A DNA stretch of 10,637 nucleotides from Odoribacteraceae bacterium (GTDB taxonomy: Bacteria > Bacteroidota > Bacteroidia > Bacteroidales > Marinifilaceae), in NCBI GenBank assembly GCA_031279175.1, contig JAITJA010000122.1, forward strand, positions 1 to 10,637, given 5' to 3'. Made by a program: the position numbers and the translations under genes. Below the pieces are notes generated by a model. It had not been told where the DNA came from, searched no databases, and was given only the letters and a program-made list of their open reading frames with translations. Positions 1 through 5,809 of this stretch are shown one piece after another; the stretch's first letter is position 1; each line of letters begins with the position of its first letter.

Positions 1-245
1 ATGGCTAACCCGACCTTGAAGCCGGAACCGGACATCCCGATGAATTGCTCGGCGGAGATGTTGGCTGCGATCAAGGAAGCGCCAATGGCCCACCAGGGTA
101 GGTTTCTGCCCGCCAGGAAGTAGTCCTCGGTTGTCTTTCGCGTGCCTTTCTTTGTTCTCGAGAACCACAGGCCCGCGCCTATAATAAGGAACATGTAAAG
201 CGCGACTATGACGTAGTCAATCGTCGTGAAATTCGTGTTGAACAT
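1..245 (-). CDS. SSS-family sodium/sugar symporter, N-terminal part (cut by window edge)
   Basis: A minus-strand frame opens at the ATG at 245-243 and runs off the left edge after 81 codons. It starts MFNTNFTTIDYVIV and shows a first membrane helix at residues about 11-28, a short basic loop (RTKKGTRKTTEDYFLAGR) and a second helix region NLPWWAIGASLIAANISAEQ at 49-68. The pattern of DYFLAGR, a WW pair, and SLIAANISAEQFIGMSG is typical of the N-terminus of sodium:solute symporters of the SGLT/vSGLT type, which import sugars with sodium across the inner membrane. It lies 39 nt downstream of galK on the same strand, so galactose or a related sugar is the likely substrate (inferred from context) and the two are probably one operon. 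The intervening gap is AT-rich with no clear promoter of its own. Confidence 0.85.
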   Translation of the reverse strand, partial: MFNTNFTTIDYVIVALYMFLIIGAGLWFSRTKKGTRKTTEDYFLAGRNLPWWAIGASLIAANISAEQFIGMSGSGFKVGLA

Positions 246-284
246 AGTTAGTAGATTTAAATTAACTTGATTGTGATTCGTTCG

Positions 285-1439
285 CTATTCTAATTTTCTT
301 GCACCGTCACCAACATTCGCGATGTAGAAGTCGGCAGTCAGCCCGACAAGGGATTTGTAACGCGCGCCAAGCGTCGCGATGAACGACGGGATGGACGCGT
401 TTGCCACGAGACTTACCGTGCAACCACCAAACCCACCACCGGTCATGCGCGAACCGAGCACGCCGTCCAGCTTCTGGGCTTCTTCCGCTAACGTGTCCAG
501 CTCGATGCCGGTCACCTCGTAATCTTCCTTGAGGGAGCGGTGCGAGGCGTTCATTAGCTGACCGAAGCGCGGCAGGTCGTTCCCTTTCAGCGCCACGATT
601 GCTTCTTTCACGCGCGCGTTCTCGTTGACGGCGTGGCGCGCGCGTCGACGGATTGTCTCGTTGGCAATCTTCCCGGCGTGTGCCTCGAAAATCTCCGGCG
701 TTAGCTCGCAGAGGGCGTTCAATGGGATCTCCCCGGCGAGAATGCGCGTTGCCTCCTCGCACTCGCTACGCCGCTCGTTATACTTCGAGGTAGTTAGCGT
801 GCGATGCTTGTTCGTGTTGGCCACGACCACGGAATAACCCTCCATCGCCAGCGGTATCCACTCGAAGTCGAGCGTCGCGCAATCGAGCGCGATGGCGTGC
901 CCCGTTTTCCCCATCGCCGAGGCGAACTGGTCCATGATGCCGGAGTTCATCCCCACGAAGACGTTTTCCGCCCGTTGAGACATCCTCGCCAGCTCGATTG
1001 GGTCGATGCCGGCGTTGAGCACGTCGTTCAGCATGGTCGCCGTCACCAGCTCTATCGAGGCCGATGAGGACAATCCCGCGCCACCGGGCACGTCCCCGTT
1101 GAAAAGAAGATCGTACCCCCAGGGATCATATCCCTTGTCGACGAACTCCTTCATCACGGCCAGCGGGTAGCGTTCCCACGTGACGGGCTTCTTGGTAAAG
1201 GCGCACTCGTCGAACGTCCCGGTGTGATCGAAGTTCAACGTGGTGAACATCGTATTCCTGTCCTTCCTCCTGGAAACCAGCAAGTAGGTCCCGAAACTCA
1301 AGGCACACGGGAATACCAGTCCCCCGTTGTAATCGATGTGCTCGCCAATCAGGTTTACGCGTCCCGGGGCGAAATAAACGCCCTGGGGCTCCTTCTCGTA
1401 AATCGCTCTAAACTGTTTCTTTAATGTATCTATATCCAT
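285..1439 (-). CDS. galK: Galactokinase (GHMP kinase family)
   Basis: This encodes a 384-residue cytoplasmic kinase that phosphorylates galactose to galactose-1-phosphate using ATP, the entry step of the Leloir pathway. The three GHMP/GalK motifs are visible: the galactokinase signature GRVNLIGEHIDYNGG at about residues 26-40 (the usual T of HTDY is I here), the phosphate-binding PGGAGLSSSAS at 118-128, and TGGGFGGC at 333-340. The probable catalytic Asp lies in NSGIMDQF at about 170. Length is normal for the family. I chose the ATG at 1439 rather than the in-frame GTG at 1463, because a good Bacteroidota -7 box (1463-1470) covers that GTG, and because MDIDTLKKQF is a natural N-terminus. It precedes the sugar symporter by 39 nt. 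No galT, galE or galM is visible in the window. Confidence 0.95.
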   Translation of the reverse strand: MDIDTLKKQFRAIYEKEPQGVYFAPGRVNLIGEHIDYNGGLVFPCALSFGTYLLVSRRKDRNTMFTTLNFDHTGTFDECAFTKKPVTWERYPLAVMKEFVDKGYDPWGYDLLFNGDVPGGAGLSSSASIELVTATMLNDVLNAGIDPIELARMSQRAENVFVGMNSGIMDQFASAMGKTGHAIALDCATLDFEWIPLAMEGYSVVVANTNKHRTLTTSKYNERRSECEEATRILAGEIPLNALCELTPEIFEAHAGKIANETIRRRARHAVNENARVKEAIVALKGNDLPRFGQLMNASHRSLKEDYEVTGIELDTLAEEAQKLDGVLGSRMTGGGFGGCTVSLVANASIPSFIATLGARYKSLVGLTADFYIANVGDGARKLE

Positions 1440-1462
1440 AGTTTTGGGTTTATGAAATGTCA

Positions 1463-1492
1463 CAAAAATACACCTTTTTCGTGGACGGCAAG
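1463..1492 (-). promoter_or_regulatory. Probable galK promoter (Bacteroidota type)
   Basis: Read on the minus strand, CTTG at 1492-1489 is followed after 18 nt by TATTTTTG at 1470-1463, a perfect match to the Bacteroidota primary-sigma -7 consensus TAnnTTTG. The spacing is slightly shorter than the usual 19-21 nt. Transcription would begin near 1455, leaving a leader of about 15 nt before the ATG at 1439. This is a pattern match only. Confidence 0.6.
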
Positions 1493-1519
1493 GTAATGGT
1501 TAAAAATTTCCAAGAAATC

Positions 1520-1551
1520 TTCGCCCGTTCCCGTGAATAGCTATACCTTTA
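1520..1551 (+). promoter_or_regulatory. Possible clpP promoter (Bacteroidota type)
   Basis: TTCG at 1520-1523 is separated by 20 nt from TACCTTTA at 1544-1551. Each box is one base from the Bacteroidota consensus (TTTG and TAnnTTTG) and the spacing is normal. It would give a short A-rich leader ending in AAAAAAAAAGAT before the ATG at 1578, the usual weak-SD start context in this phylum. It lies back to back with the galK promoter, with the two -33 elements about 30 nt apart. Confidence 0.4.
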
Positions 1552-1577
1552 TAGCCGGTTAAATCAAAAAAAAAGAT

Positions 1578-2255
1578 ATGTCTTCACGAAATGAATTTCA
1601 CGAGTATGCCGTCAAACACGCGGGCATAAGTAGCTTGACCTTGAATCGTTACGCGTCGGTATCCGCCAGTTACATTTCTCCTACCATTATCGAGGAACGC
1701 CAGTTGAACGTCGCCACGATGGACGTCTTCTCGCGCCTGATGATGGACCGGATTATCTTCCTGGGCGTGCCGATTGACGATTATGCCGCCAATATTATCA
1801 TGGCGCAACTGCTCTTCCTCGAATCGGCCGACCCGGACAAGGATATCCAGATCTACCTGAATACTCCCGGCGGGGGCGTTTACGCGGGCCTGGGCATTTA
1901 CGACACGATGCAATACGTGAAATGCAACGTCGCCACCATCTGCACGGGCGTCGCCGCCTCGATGGGAGCTGTCCTCCTGGCTGCCGGCACGAAGGGAAAA
2001 CGCTCCGCGCTGAAGCACTCGCGGGTCATGATCCACCAGCCTCTCGGCGGGGCATCGGGACAAGCCTCCGATATCGAAATTACCGCCAGGGAGATTATTA
2101 AGCTCAAGAGGGAACTCTACCAGATCGTCGCCGATCACTCCGGGAATCCCCTCGAGAAGGTCGAGAAGGATTCCGACCGCGATTACTGGATGACCGCCGG
2201 GGAAGCCCGGGAATACGGCATGATCGATACCGTGCTGGAACGCGAGATCAAGTAA
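1578..2255 (+). CDS. clpP: ATP-dependent Clp protease proteolytic subunit ClpP
   Basis: This encodes a 225-residue serine peptidase that forms the tetradecameric proteolytic barrel working with ClpX. The catalytic triad is visible: Ser128 in GVAASMGA, His153 in VMIHQP and Asp202 in SDRDYWM. The oxyanion and substrate-binding region LNTPGGGVYAGLGIYDT (about 94-110) and the handle region with QASDIEITAREIIKLK are conserved. Bacteroidota ClpP proteins carry an N-terminal extension of this length. The ATG is preceded by an A-rich tract, as expected for the phylum. It is followed 12 nt later by clpX, so the subunits are co-expressed. The usual trigger-factor gene is not found upstream: galK is divergent there. 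Confidence 0.97.
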   Translation: MSSRNEFHEYAVKHAGISSLTLNRYASVSASYISPTIIEERQLNVATMDVFSRLMMDRIIFLGVPIDDYAANIIMAQLLFLESADPDKDIQIYLNTPGGGVYAGLGIYDTMQYVKCNVATICTGVAASMGAVLLAAGTKGKRSALKHSRVMIHQPLGGASGQASDIEITAREIIKLKRELYQIVADHSGNPLEKVEKDSDRDYWMTAGEAREYGMIDTVLEREIK

Positions 2256-2267
2256 ATCAACACGCGC

Positions 2268-3509
2268 ATGAGTAAAACAAAAACGATACAGGACGACTGC
2301 TGCTCTTTCTGCGGGCGGTCGCGCGTGGAAGTGGATTTCCTTATTCGCGGGGAATCGGCCTTCATCTGCGACGAGTGTGCCGAACAAGCCCACGACATCA
2401 TCCGGGAAGGAAGAAAAAATAGCTTCTTCCCGGCAAACAGCGGTCAGCCGGAAATAAAAAAACCGATGGAGGTTAAACAGTTCCTCGACCAGTACGTCAT
2501 CGGGCAGGACGAGGCCAAAAAGTATCTCGCCGTGGCCGTCTACAACCACTACAAGCGGCTCTCCCGGAAAGGAGAACATGACGACGTCGAAATCGAAAAG
2601 TCCAACATCATCATGGTCGGGCGCACGGGTACCGGGAAAACGCTCCTCGCCCGTACCATCGCCAAGATGTTGCGCGTTCCCTTTACCATTGTCGACGCGA
2701 CTGTCCTCACCGAGGCGGGGTATGTCGGGGAGGACATCGAATCCATCCTCACGCGCCTCCTTCAGGCCGCGGATTACGATGTCGAGGCCGCCGAACGGGG
2801 AATCGTCTTTATCGACGAACTCGACAAGATCGCCCGGAAGGGGGATACTCCCTCCATCACCCGCGACGTCAGCGGGGAAGGCGTGCAACAGGGGCTTCTT
2901 AAACTCCTCGAGGGTTCTATCGTCAACGTGCCCCCGCAAGGAGGACGCAAACACCCGGAACAAAAGATGATCCCCGTCAACACGAAAGATATCCTCTTTA
3001 TCTGCGGCGGGGCTTTCGACGGCATCGAACAAAAGATCGCCCGACGGCTCAATACCCGCGTCGTTGGTTTTAACGCCGGCAAGGAAGCCGACAAGGTTGA
3101 TCGCGATAACCTTATCCGGTATATCGCGCCGCAAGACCTCAAGGCATTCGGCCTCATCCCTGAAATCATCGGGCGATTACCCGTCCTCACCCATCTCGAA
3201 CCGCTCGACAGGAATGCCCTCCGCGCGATCCTCACCGAACCCAAGAACGCCATCGCGCGCCAGTACATCAAGCTCTTTGCCCTCGACAATATCCAGCTCT
3301 CTTTTGACGAGGAGGTCTTCGAGTATATCGTCGATAAGGCCATCGAGTACAAGCTTGGCGCGCGCGGTCTCCGTTCCATCTGCGAGGCGATCATGACCGA
3401 CCTCATGTTCGAGATCCCCTCCTCCGGCGAGTGCAGCGCCATCACCATTACCAGGGAATACGCGTCGACGAAGCTCGACAAAATATCTACCCTCAAACTC
3501 GGGGCCTGA
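2268..3509 (+). CDS. clpX: ATP-dependent Clp protease ATP-binding subunit ClpX
   Basis: This encodes a 413-residue AAA+ unfoldase that recognises, unfolds and threads substrates into ClpP. The N-terminal zinc-binding domain has C12-x2-C15 and C34-x2-C37. Walker A is GRTGTGKT at 118-125, and Walker B is IVFIDELD at about 179-186. The GYVG pore loop is at 151-154, the RKH loop at 227-229, the ClpP-docking loop reads VGF at 266-268 in place of the proteobacterial IGF, and sensor 2 is GARGLRS near the C-terminus. One oddity is the Arg in Walker A, where nearly all ClpX have Pro (GPTGxGKT). Length is normal. It sits 12 nt after clpP and 3 nt before hflX, so it is clearly within one operon. Confidence 0.97.
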   Translation: MSKTKTIQDDCCSFCGRSRVEVDFLIRGESAFICDECAEQAHDIIREGRKNSFFPANSGQPEIKKPMEVKQFLDQYVIGQDEAKKYLAVAVYNHYKRLSRKGEHDDVEIEKSNIIMVGRTGTGKTLLARTIAKMLRVPFTIVDATVLTEAGYVGEDIESILTRLLQAADYDVEAAERGIVFIDELDKIARKGDTPSITRDVSGEGVQQGLLKLLEGSIVNVPPQGGRKHPEQKMIPVNTKDILFICGGAFDGIEQKIARRLNTRVVGFNAGKEADKVDRDNLIRYIAPQDLKAFGLIPEIIGRLPVLTHLEPLDRNALRAILTEPKNAIARQYIKLFALDNIQLSFDEEVFEYIVDKAIEYKLGARGLRSICEAIMTDLMFEIPSSGECSAITITREYASTKLDKISTLKLGA

Positions 3510-3512
3510 AGC

Positions 3513-4733
3513 ATGAAATATCACTACACGGGAAAAGAAATAGAACAGGCCGTGCTCGTCGGGGTCTCCCTGCAAGCGGAGAATATCACGCCGGAAATGG
3601 CGCGGGAGCACCTCGACGAGCTGGCCTTTCTCGTTGAAACTGCCGGGGCGGAAACCGTGAAGGTATTCACCCAGGCCCTCGATCGCCCCATCACCGCGAC
3701 CTTTGTCGGGAAAGGAAAGCTCGCCGAGATACAAGCGTACGTCGAGGAGAACGACGTCCCGATGGTCATCTTCGACGATGAACTCACGCCCACGCAGCTC
3801 CGGAATATCGAAAACGCGCTCAAGGGAAGAAAAATCCTCGACCGCACGAATCTTATCCTCGATATCTTCGCCAAACGAGCCCGCACCGCGGAGGCGAAAA
3901 CACAGGTAGAACTCGCCCAGTACCAGTACCTCCTCCCGCGGCTCTCCGGCATGTGGACTCACCTGGAACGGCAAAAAGGGGGTATCGGGCTACGCGGTCC
4001 CGGGGAAACCGAGATCGAAACCGACCGGCGGATCATCCGCGACAAGATCACGCGGCTCAAGGAACGCCTCCAGCGCATCGACAGACAGATGACTACCCAG
4101 CGCGCCAATCGCGGCAAGCTCGTGCGCGTGGCCCTCGTCGGGTACACTAATGCCGGGAAGTCAACCCTGATGAATCTCTTGAGCAAGTCGGATCTCCTCG
4201 CCGAGAACAAGCTATTCGCTACCCTCGATACCACCGTCCGCAAAATCGCTATCCGCGACGTCCCCGTGCTCCTTGCCGACACCGTCGGGTTTATCCGAAA
4301 GCTCCCGCACCACCTCGTGGAGTCGTTCAAATCCACCCTCGACGAGGTGCGCGAGGCCGATCTCATCCTGCACGTCGTGGACATCTCTCACCCGAGCTTC
4401 GAGGAACAACTGCAAGTGGTTAACGAAACGCTCGCCGACCTGCTCGAGGCCCCTAAACCCACGCTCGTCGTCTTCAATAAAATCGACGCGTTTACCTATA
4501 TCAAGAAGGAGGAGGACGACCTCACCCCCGTCGAGCGGGAGAACTATAGTCTCGACGACCTGAAGCAATCATGGATGTCCAAACAAGAAACCGACTGCGT
4601 TTATATCTCCGCCGCGCGCAAGGAAAATATCGACGAGTTAAAAGAAAAGATATACCGCGTCGCCCGCGAGATCCACTCCGCCCGCTTCCCTTTCAATGAT
4701 TTTCTTTACAACGAGACCCCGTTAGACGAGTAA
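3513..4733 (+). CDS. hflX: GTPase HflX
   Basis: This encodes a 406-residue ribosome-associated GTPase; in other bacteria HflX binds the 50S subunit and splits stalled or stress-damaged ribosomes. The N-terminal HflX domain (about 20-150) is followed by a coiled helical linker with the hallmark GGIGLRGPGETEIETDRR at 156-173. The G domain has G1 GYTNAGKST at 210-218, the G2 threonines in ATLDTT at 236-241, G3 DTVGF at 256-260, G4 NKID at 322-325 and G5 SAARK near residue 367. A charged insertion of roughly 40 residues lies between G4 and G5, which I believe is common in Bacteroidota homologues. The start is 3 nt after the clpX stop, implying translational coupling. It is convergent with the sigma-factor gene. 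Confidence 0.95.
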   Translation: MKYHYTGKEIEQAVLVGVSLQAENITPEMAREHLDELAFLVETAGAETVKVFTQALDRPITATFVGKGKLAEIQAYVEENDVPMVIFDDELTPTQLRNIENALKGRKILDRTNLILDIFAKRARTAEAKTQVELAQYQYLLPRLSGMWTHLERQKGGIGLRGPGETEIETDRRIIRDKITRLKERLQRIDRQMTTQRANRGKLVRVALVGYTNAGKSTLMNLLSKSDLLAENKLFATLDTTVRKIAIRDVPVLLADTVGFIRKLPHHLVESFKSTLDEVREADLILHVVDISHPSFEEQLQVVNETLADLLEAPKPTLVVFNKIDAFTYIKKEEDDLTPVERENYSLDDLKQSWMSKQETDCVYISAARKENIDELKEKIYRVAREIHSARFPFNDFLYNETPLDE

Positions 4734-4931
4734 CCACCTCCCGGACGGGCTTCTCCCCGGGGCAAACGCGTCTTCTCCTTACCGTGATTTTCAAGTGGAA
4801 TAGCGACCGCCGCCTGCAACTCTTGGGGTAGCTCTCTCGACAATTTCATCGCACGGGGCACGTCAACGTGAATAACTCCTAAAGACGACCGTGACTACAC
4901 GAAAACCCCGTGTGCAGGTCCCGGTTAGGCG
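4734..4931. other. Intergenic stretch between convergent hflX and sigma-factor gene
   Basis: These 198 bases hold no convincing gene and no classic hairpin-plus-T-tract terminator, although two convergent genes end here. Two things stand out. One is GGGCAAACGCGTC at 4760-4772, repeated exactly on the far side of the sigma gene at 5557-5569. The other is a 7-bp inverted repeat, CACGGGG at 4852-4858 with CCCCGTG at 4906-4912, whose loop of 47 nt is too long for an ordinary terminator. A 47-codon minus-strand ORF (4849-4706) overlaps the hflX end and is probably chance. Confidence 0.5.
4760..4772 (+). repeat. 13-bp direct repeat, copy 1
   Basis: GGGCAAACGCGTC occurs here and again at 5557-5569 in the same orientation, bracketing the ECF sigma-factor gene. 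Similarity does not extend cleanly beyond the 13 bases. Both copies are close to runs of C and G containing CCGGG. Confidence 0.55.
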
Positions 4932-5480
4932 TCACGCGAGGAGGAGAAACAAGAAAGTCTTGAGGTGTCTCAGCTTATCCCTCAGGGACTGGTAGCCGGA
5001 CTTCTTCAGGGTCTTGACCGTGTTCTGGGAGATACCCATCCGGGCGGCGATCTCCTCCACGGTCATTCCCGCCATACCCATCTCGATCACCTGCCGGGTG
5101 CGGTCGGGCAATTCCCTGGTAGCCCGTTGCACTTGTCCTCGGATCTCCGCGATGATCATCAGGTGCTCTTCCGTGAAAGAATCCTCGCTCTCCAGGCTAT
5201 CGAGGATATGCTTGCGATTACTCTCGTCGCGGGCATACGTCATAATCTTATTTTTGAGGGTAGAAAAGAGGTACACCTTCACGGCGAGCAGGCTGGTAAA
5301 TGTCTCCCGGTTCTCCCAAAACTTCATGAAGGCTTCTTGCACGATATCCTCGCTGGCCATCCGGTTGTGAGTCAACTTGAAGGTATAATAAAACAGGCGA
5401 TCATACAACTCCTCGTGGAGTGTTCGGAAAGCCTCCCAATCACCCCTCGAGACACGCTGAATATGCAGATCATCAATCAT
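4932..5480 (-). CDS. RpoE-like ECF sigma-70 factor (Bacteroidota type)
   Basis: This encodes a 182-residue extracytoplasmic-function sigma factor, which redirects RNA polymerase to a specific promoter set. Sigma region 2 spans about residues 19-85 (YDRLFYYTFKLTHN, then SEDIVQEAFMKFWENRE, the core-binding and -10 reading part). Region 4 spans about 122-172, with LPDRTRQVIEM and the helix-turn-helix MTVEEIAARMGISQNTVKT. The hydrophobic tail LKTFLFLLLA is common in Bacteroidota ECF factors. I chose the ATG at 5480; the codon just before it is GTG, which would add one residue. These factors usually precede a FecR-type anti-sigma and a SusC/SusD pair, but downstream there is only the end of the convergent hflX, so it is an orphan. 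Its target is unknown. Confidence 0.93.
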   Translation of the reverse strand: MIDDLHIQRVSRGDWEAFRTLHEELYDRLFYYTFKLTHNRMASEDIVQEAFMKFWENRETFTSLLAVKVYLFSTLKNKIMTYARDESNRKHILDSLESEDSFTEEHLMIIAEIRGQVQRATRELPDRTRQVIEMGMAGMTVEEIAARMGISQNTVKTLKKSGYQSLRDKLRHLKTFLFLLLA

Positions 5481-5556
5481 CACCGAACGCGATCATTTCT
5501 AATCGCGAAGGTAAAGAAATAATCGAACCTGAAAGAGCGCCCGGGAGGGGAGGAGA

Positions 5557-5569
5557 GGGCAAACGCGTC
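5557..5569 (+). repeat. 13-bp direct repeat, copy 2
   Basis: This is an exact second copy of GGGCAAACGCGTC, also present at 4760-4772. It lies about 80 nt upstream of the sigma-factor start codon, where an operator or the edge of an interspersed repeat could sit. Confidence 0.55.
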
Positions 5570-5642
5570 CCTATCTTTCGCGAGAACGAGAACCGCGCGA
5601 TAGCCATGAACACCGGACAAACGAACCGACGCGGCAGGTAGC

Positions 5643-5662
5643 GAGCGTCATTCGCGACGCTC
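5643..5662. repeat. Perfect short hairpin (7-bp stem, 6-nt loop)
   Basis: GAGCGTC, the loop ATTCGC, then GACGCTC form a perfect inverted repeat. No T-tract follows on either strand, so it does not look like an intrinsic terminator. It lies about 90 nt upstream of the peptidase promoter and about 160 nt upstream of the sigma gene, so a regulator-binding dyad or the core of a repeat element is possible. Confidence 0.5.
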
Positions 5663-5732
5663 ATTCCCCGTCCCCCGCGCCTTCCCGGGGCGATAACGCG
5701 GCCGTGTTTGCCTCGAAACATTGTCCCCTGTA

Positions 5733-5763
5733 TTGTTCGCTTCTTTATAAAACATTACCTTTG
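5733..5763 (+). promoter_or_regulatory. Promoter of the C1-family peptidase gene (Bacteroidota type)
   Basis: TTG at 5733-5735 is followed after 20 nt by TACCTTTG at 5756-5763, an exact match to the TAnnTTTG -7 consensus at normal spacing. Transcription would start near 5770, giving an AT-rich leader of about 40 nt before the ATG at 5810. This is the best promoter match in the window. Confidence 0.7.
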
Positions 5764-5809
5764 GCACGCGAAATAAATTAATTCATTATTCAACAATAAA
5801 CCTTTAGAT

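Larger units (their letters stand above)
5481..5809. other. Divergent intergenic region between the sigma-factor gene and the peptidase gene
   Basis: These 329 bases carry no gene I can support. They contain the second copy of a 13-bp direct repeat (5557-5569), a perfect 7-bp hairpin (5643-5662), GC-rich segments near 5538-5557 and 5665-5700, and, towards the plus-strand gene, an AT-rich stretch with a strong Bacteroidota promoter (5733-5763). On the minus strand, TACCTTCG at 5513-5506 is one base off the -7 consensus and could serve the sigma gene, but I see no good -33 partner. An 82-codon minus-strand ORF covering 5721-5473 looks non-genic in composition. Confidence 0.6.

Noticed and set aside
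1440..1463. GTG start adding eight residues to GalK
   Set aside because: The GTG falls inside a perfect -7 promoter box, and the added MTFHKPKT has no place in the family alignment.
1584..3134. Long minus-strand open frame (516 codons) opposite clpP and clpX
   Set aside because: It is the antisense shadow of two certain genes in GC-rich DNA; the product shows no recognisable domain and spans the clpP-clpX junction.
3177..3974. Minus-strand open frame of 265 codons opposite clpX and hflX
   Set aside because: It lies antisense to two well-supported genes and has the Asp/Glu/Gly/Arg-rich composition of a shadow frame.
4706..4849. Minus-strand small ORF of 47 codons (MKLSRELPQEL...) downstream of the sigma gene, a possible anti-sigma remnant
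   Set aside because: It has no FecR features, overlaps the hflX end and has no start-site support. It contains the 13-bp repeat, so it could belong to a repeat element rather than a gene.
4852..4912. CACGGGG / CCCCGTG inverted repeat as a bidirectional terminator
   Set aside because: The 47-nt loop and the absence of T-tracts make an intrinsic terminator unlikely; it may be chance.
5473..5721. Minus-strand ORF of 82 codons upstream of and overlapping the sigma-gene start
   Set aside because: It is Arg/Gly/Pro-rich, matches no family I recognise, and covers the regulatory region. It shares only the TRLP codons of the 13-bp repeat with the other small frame.
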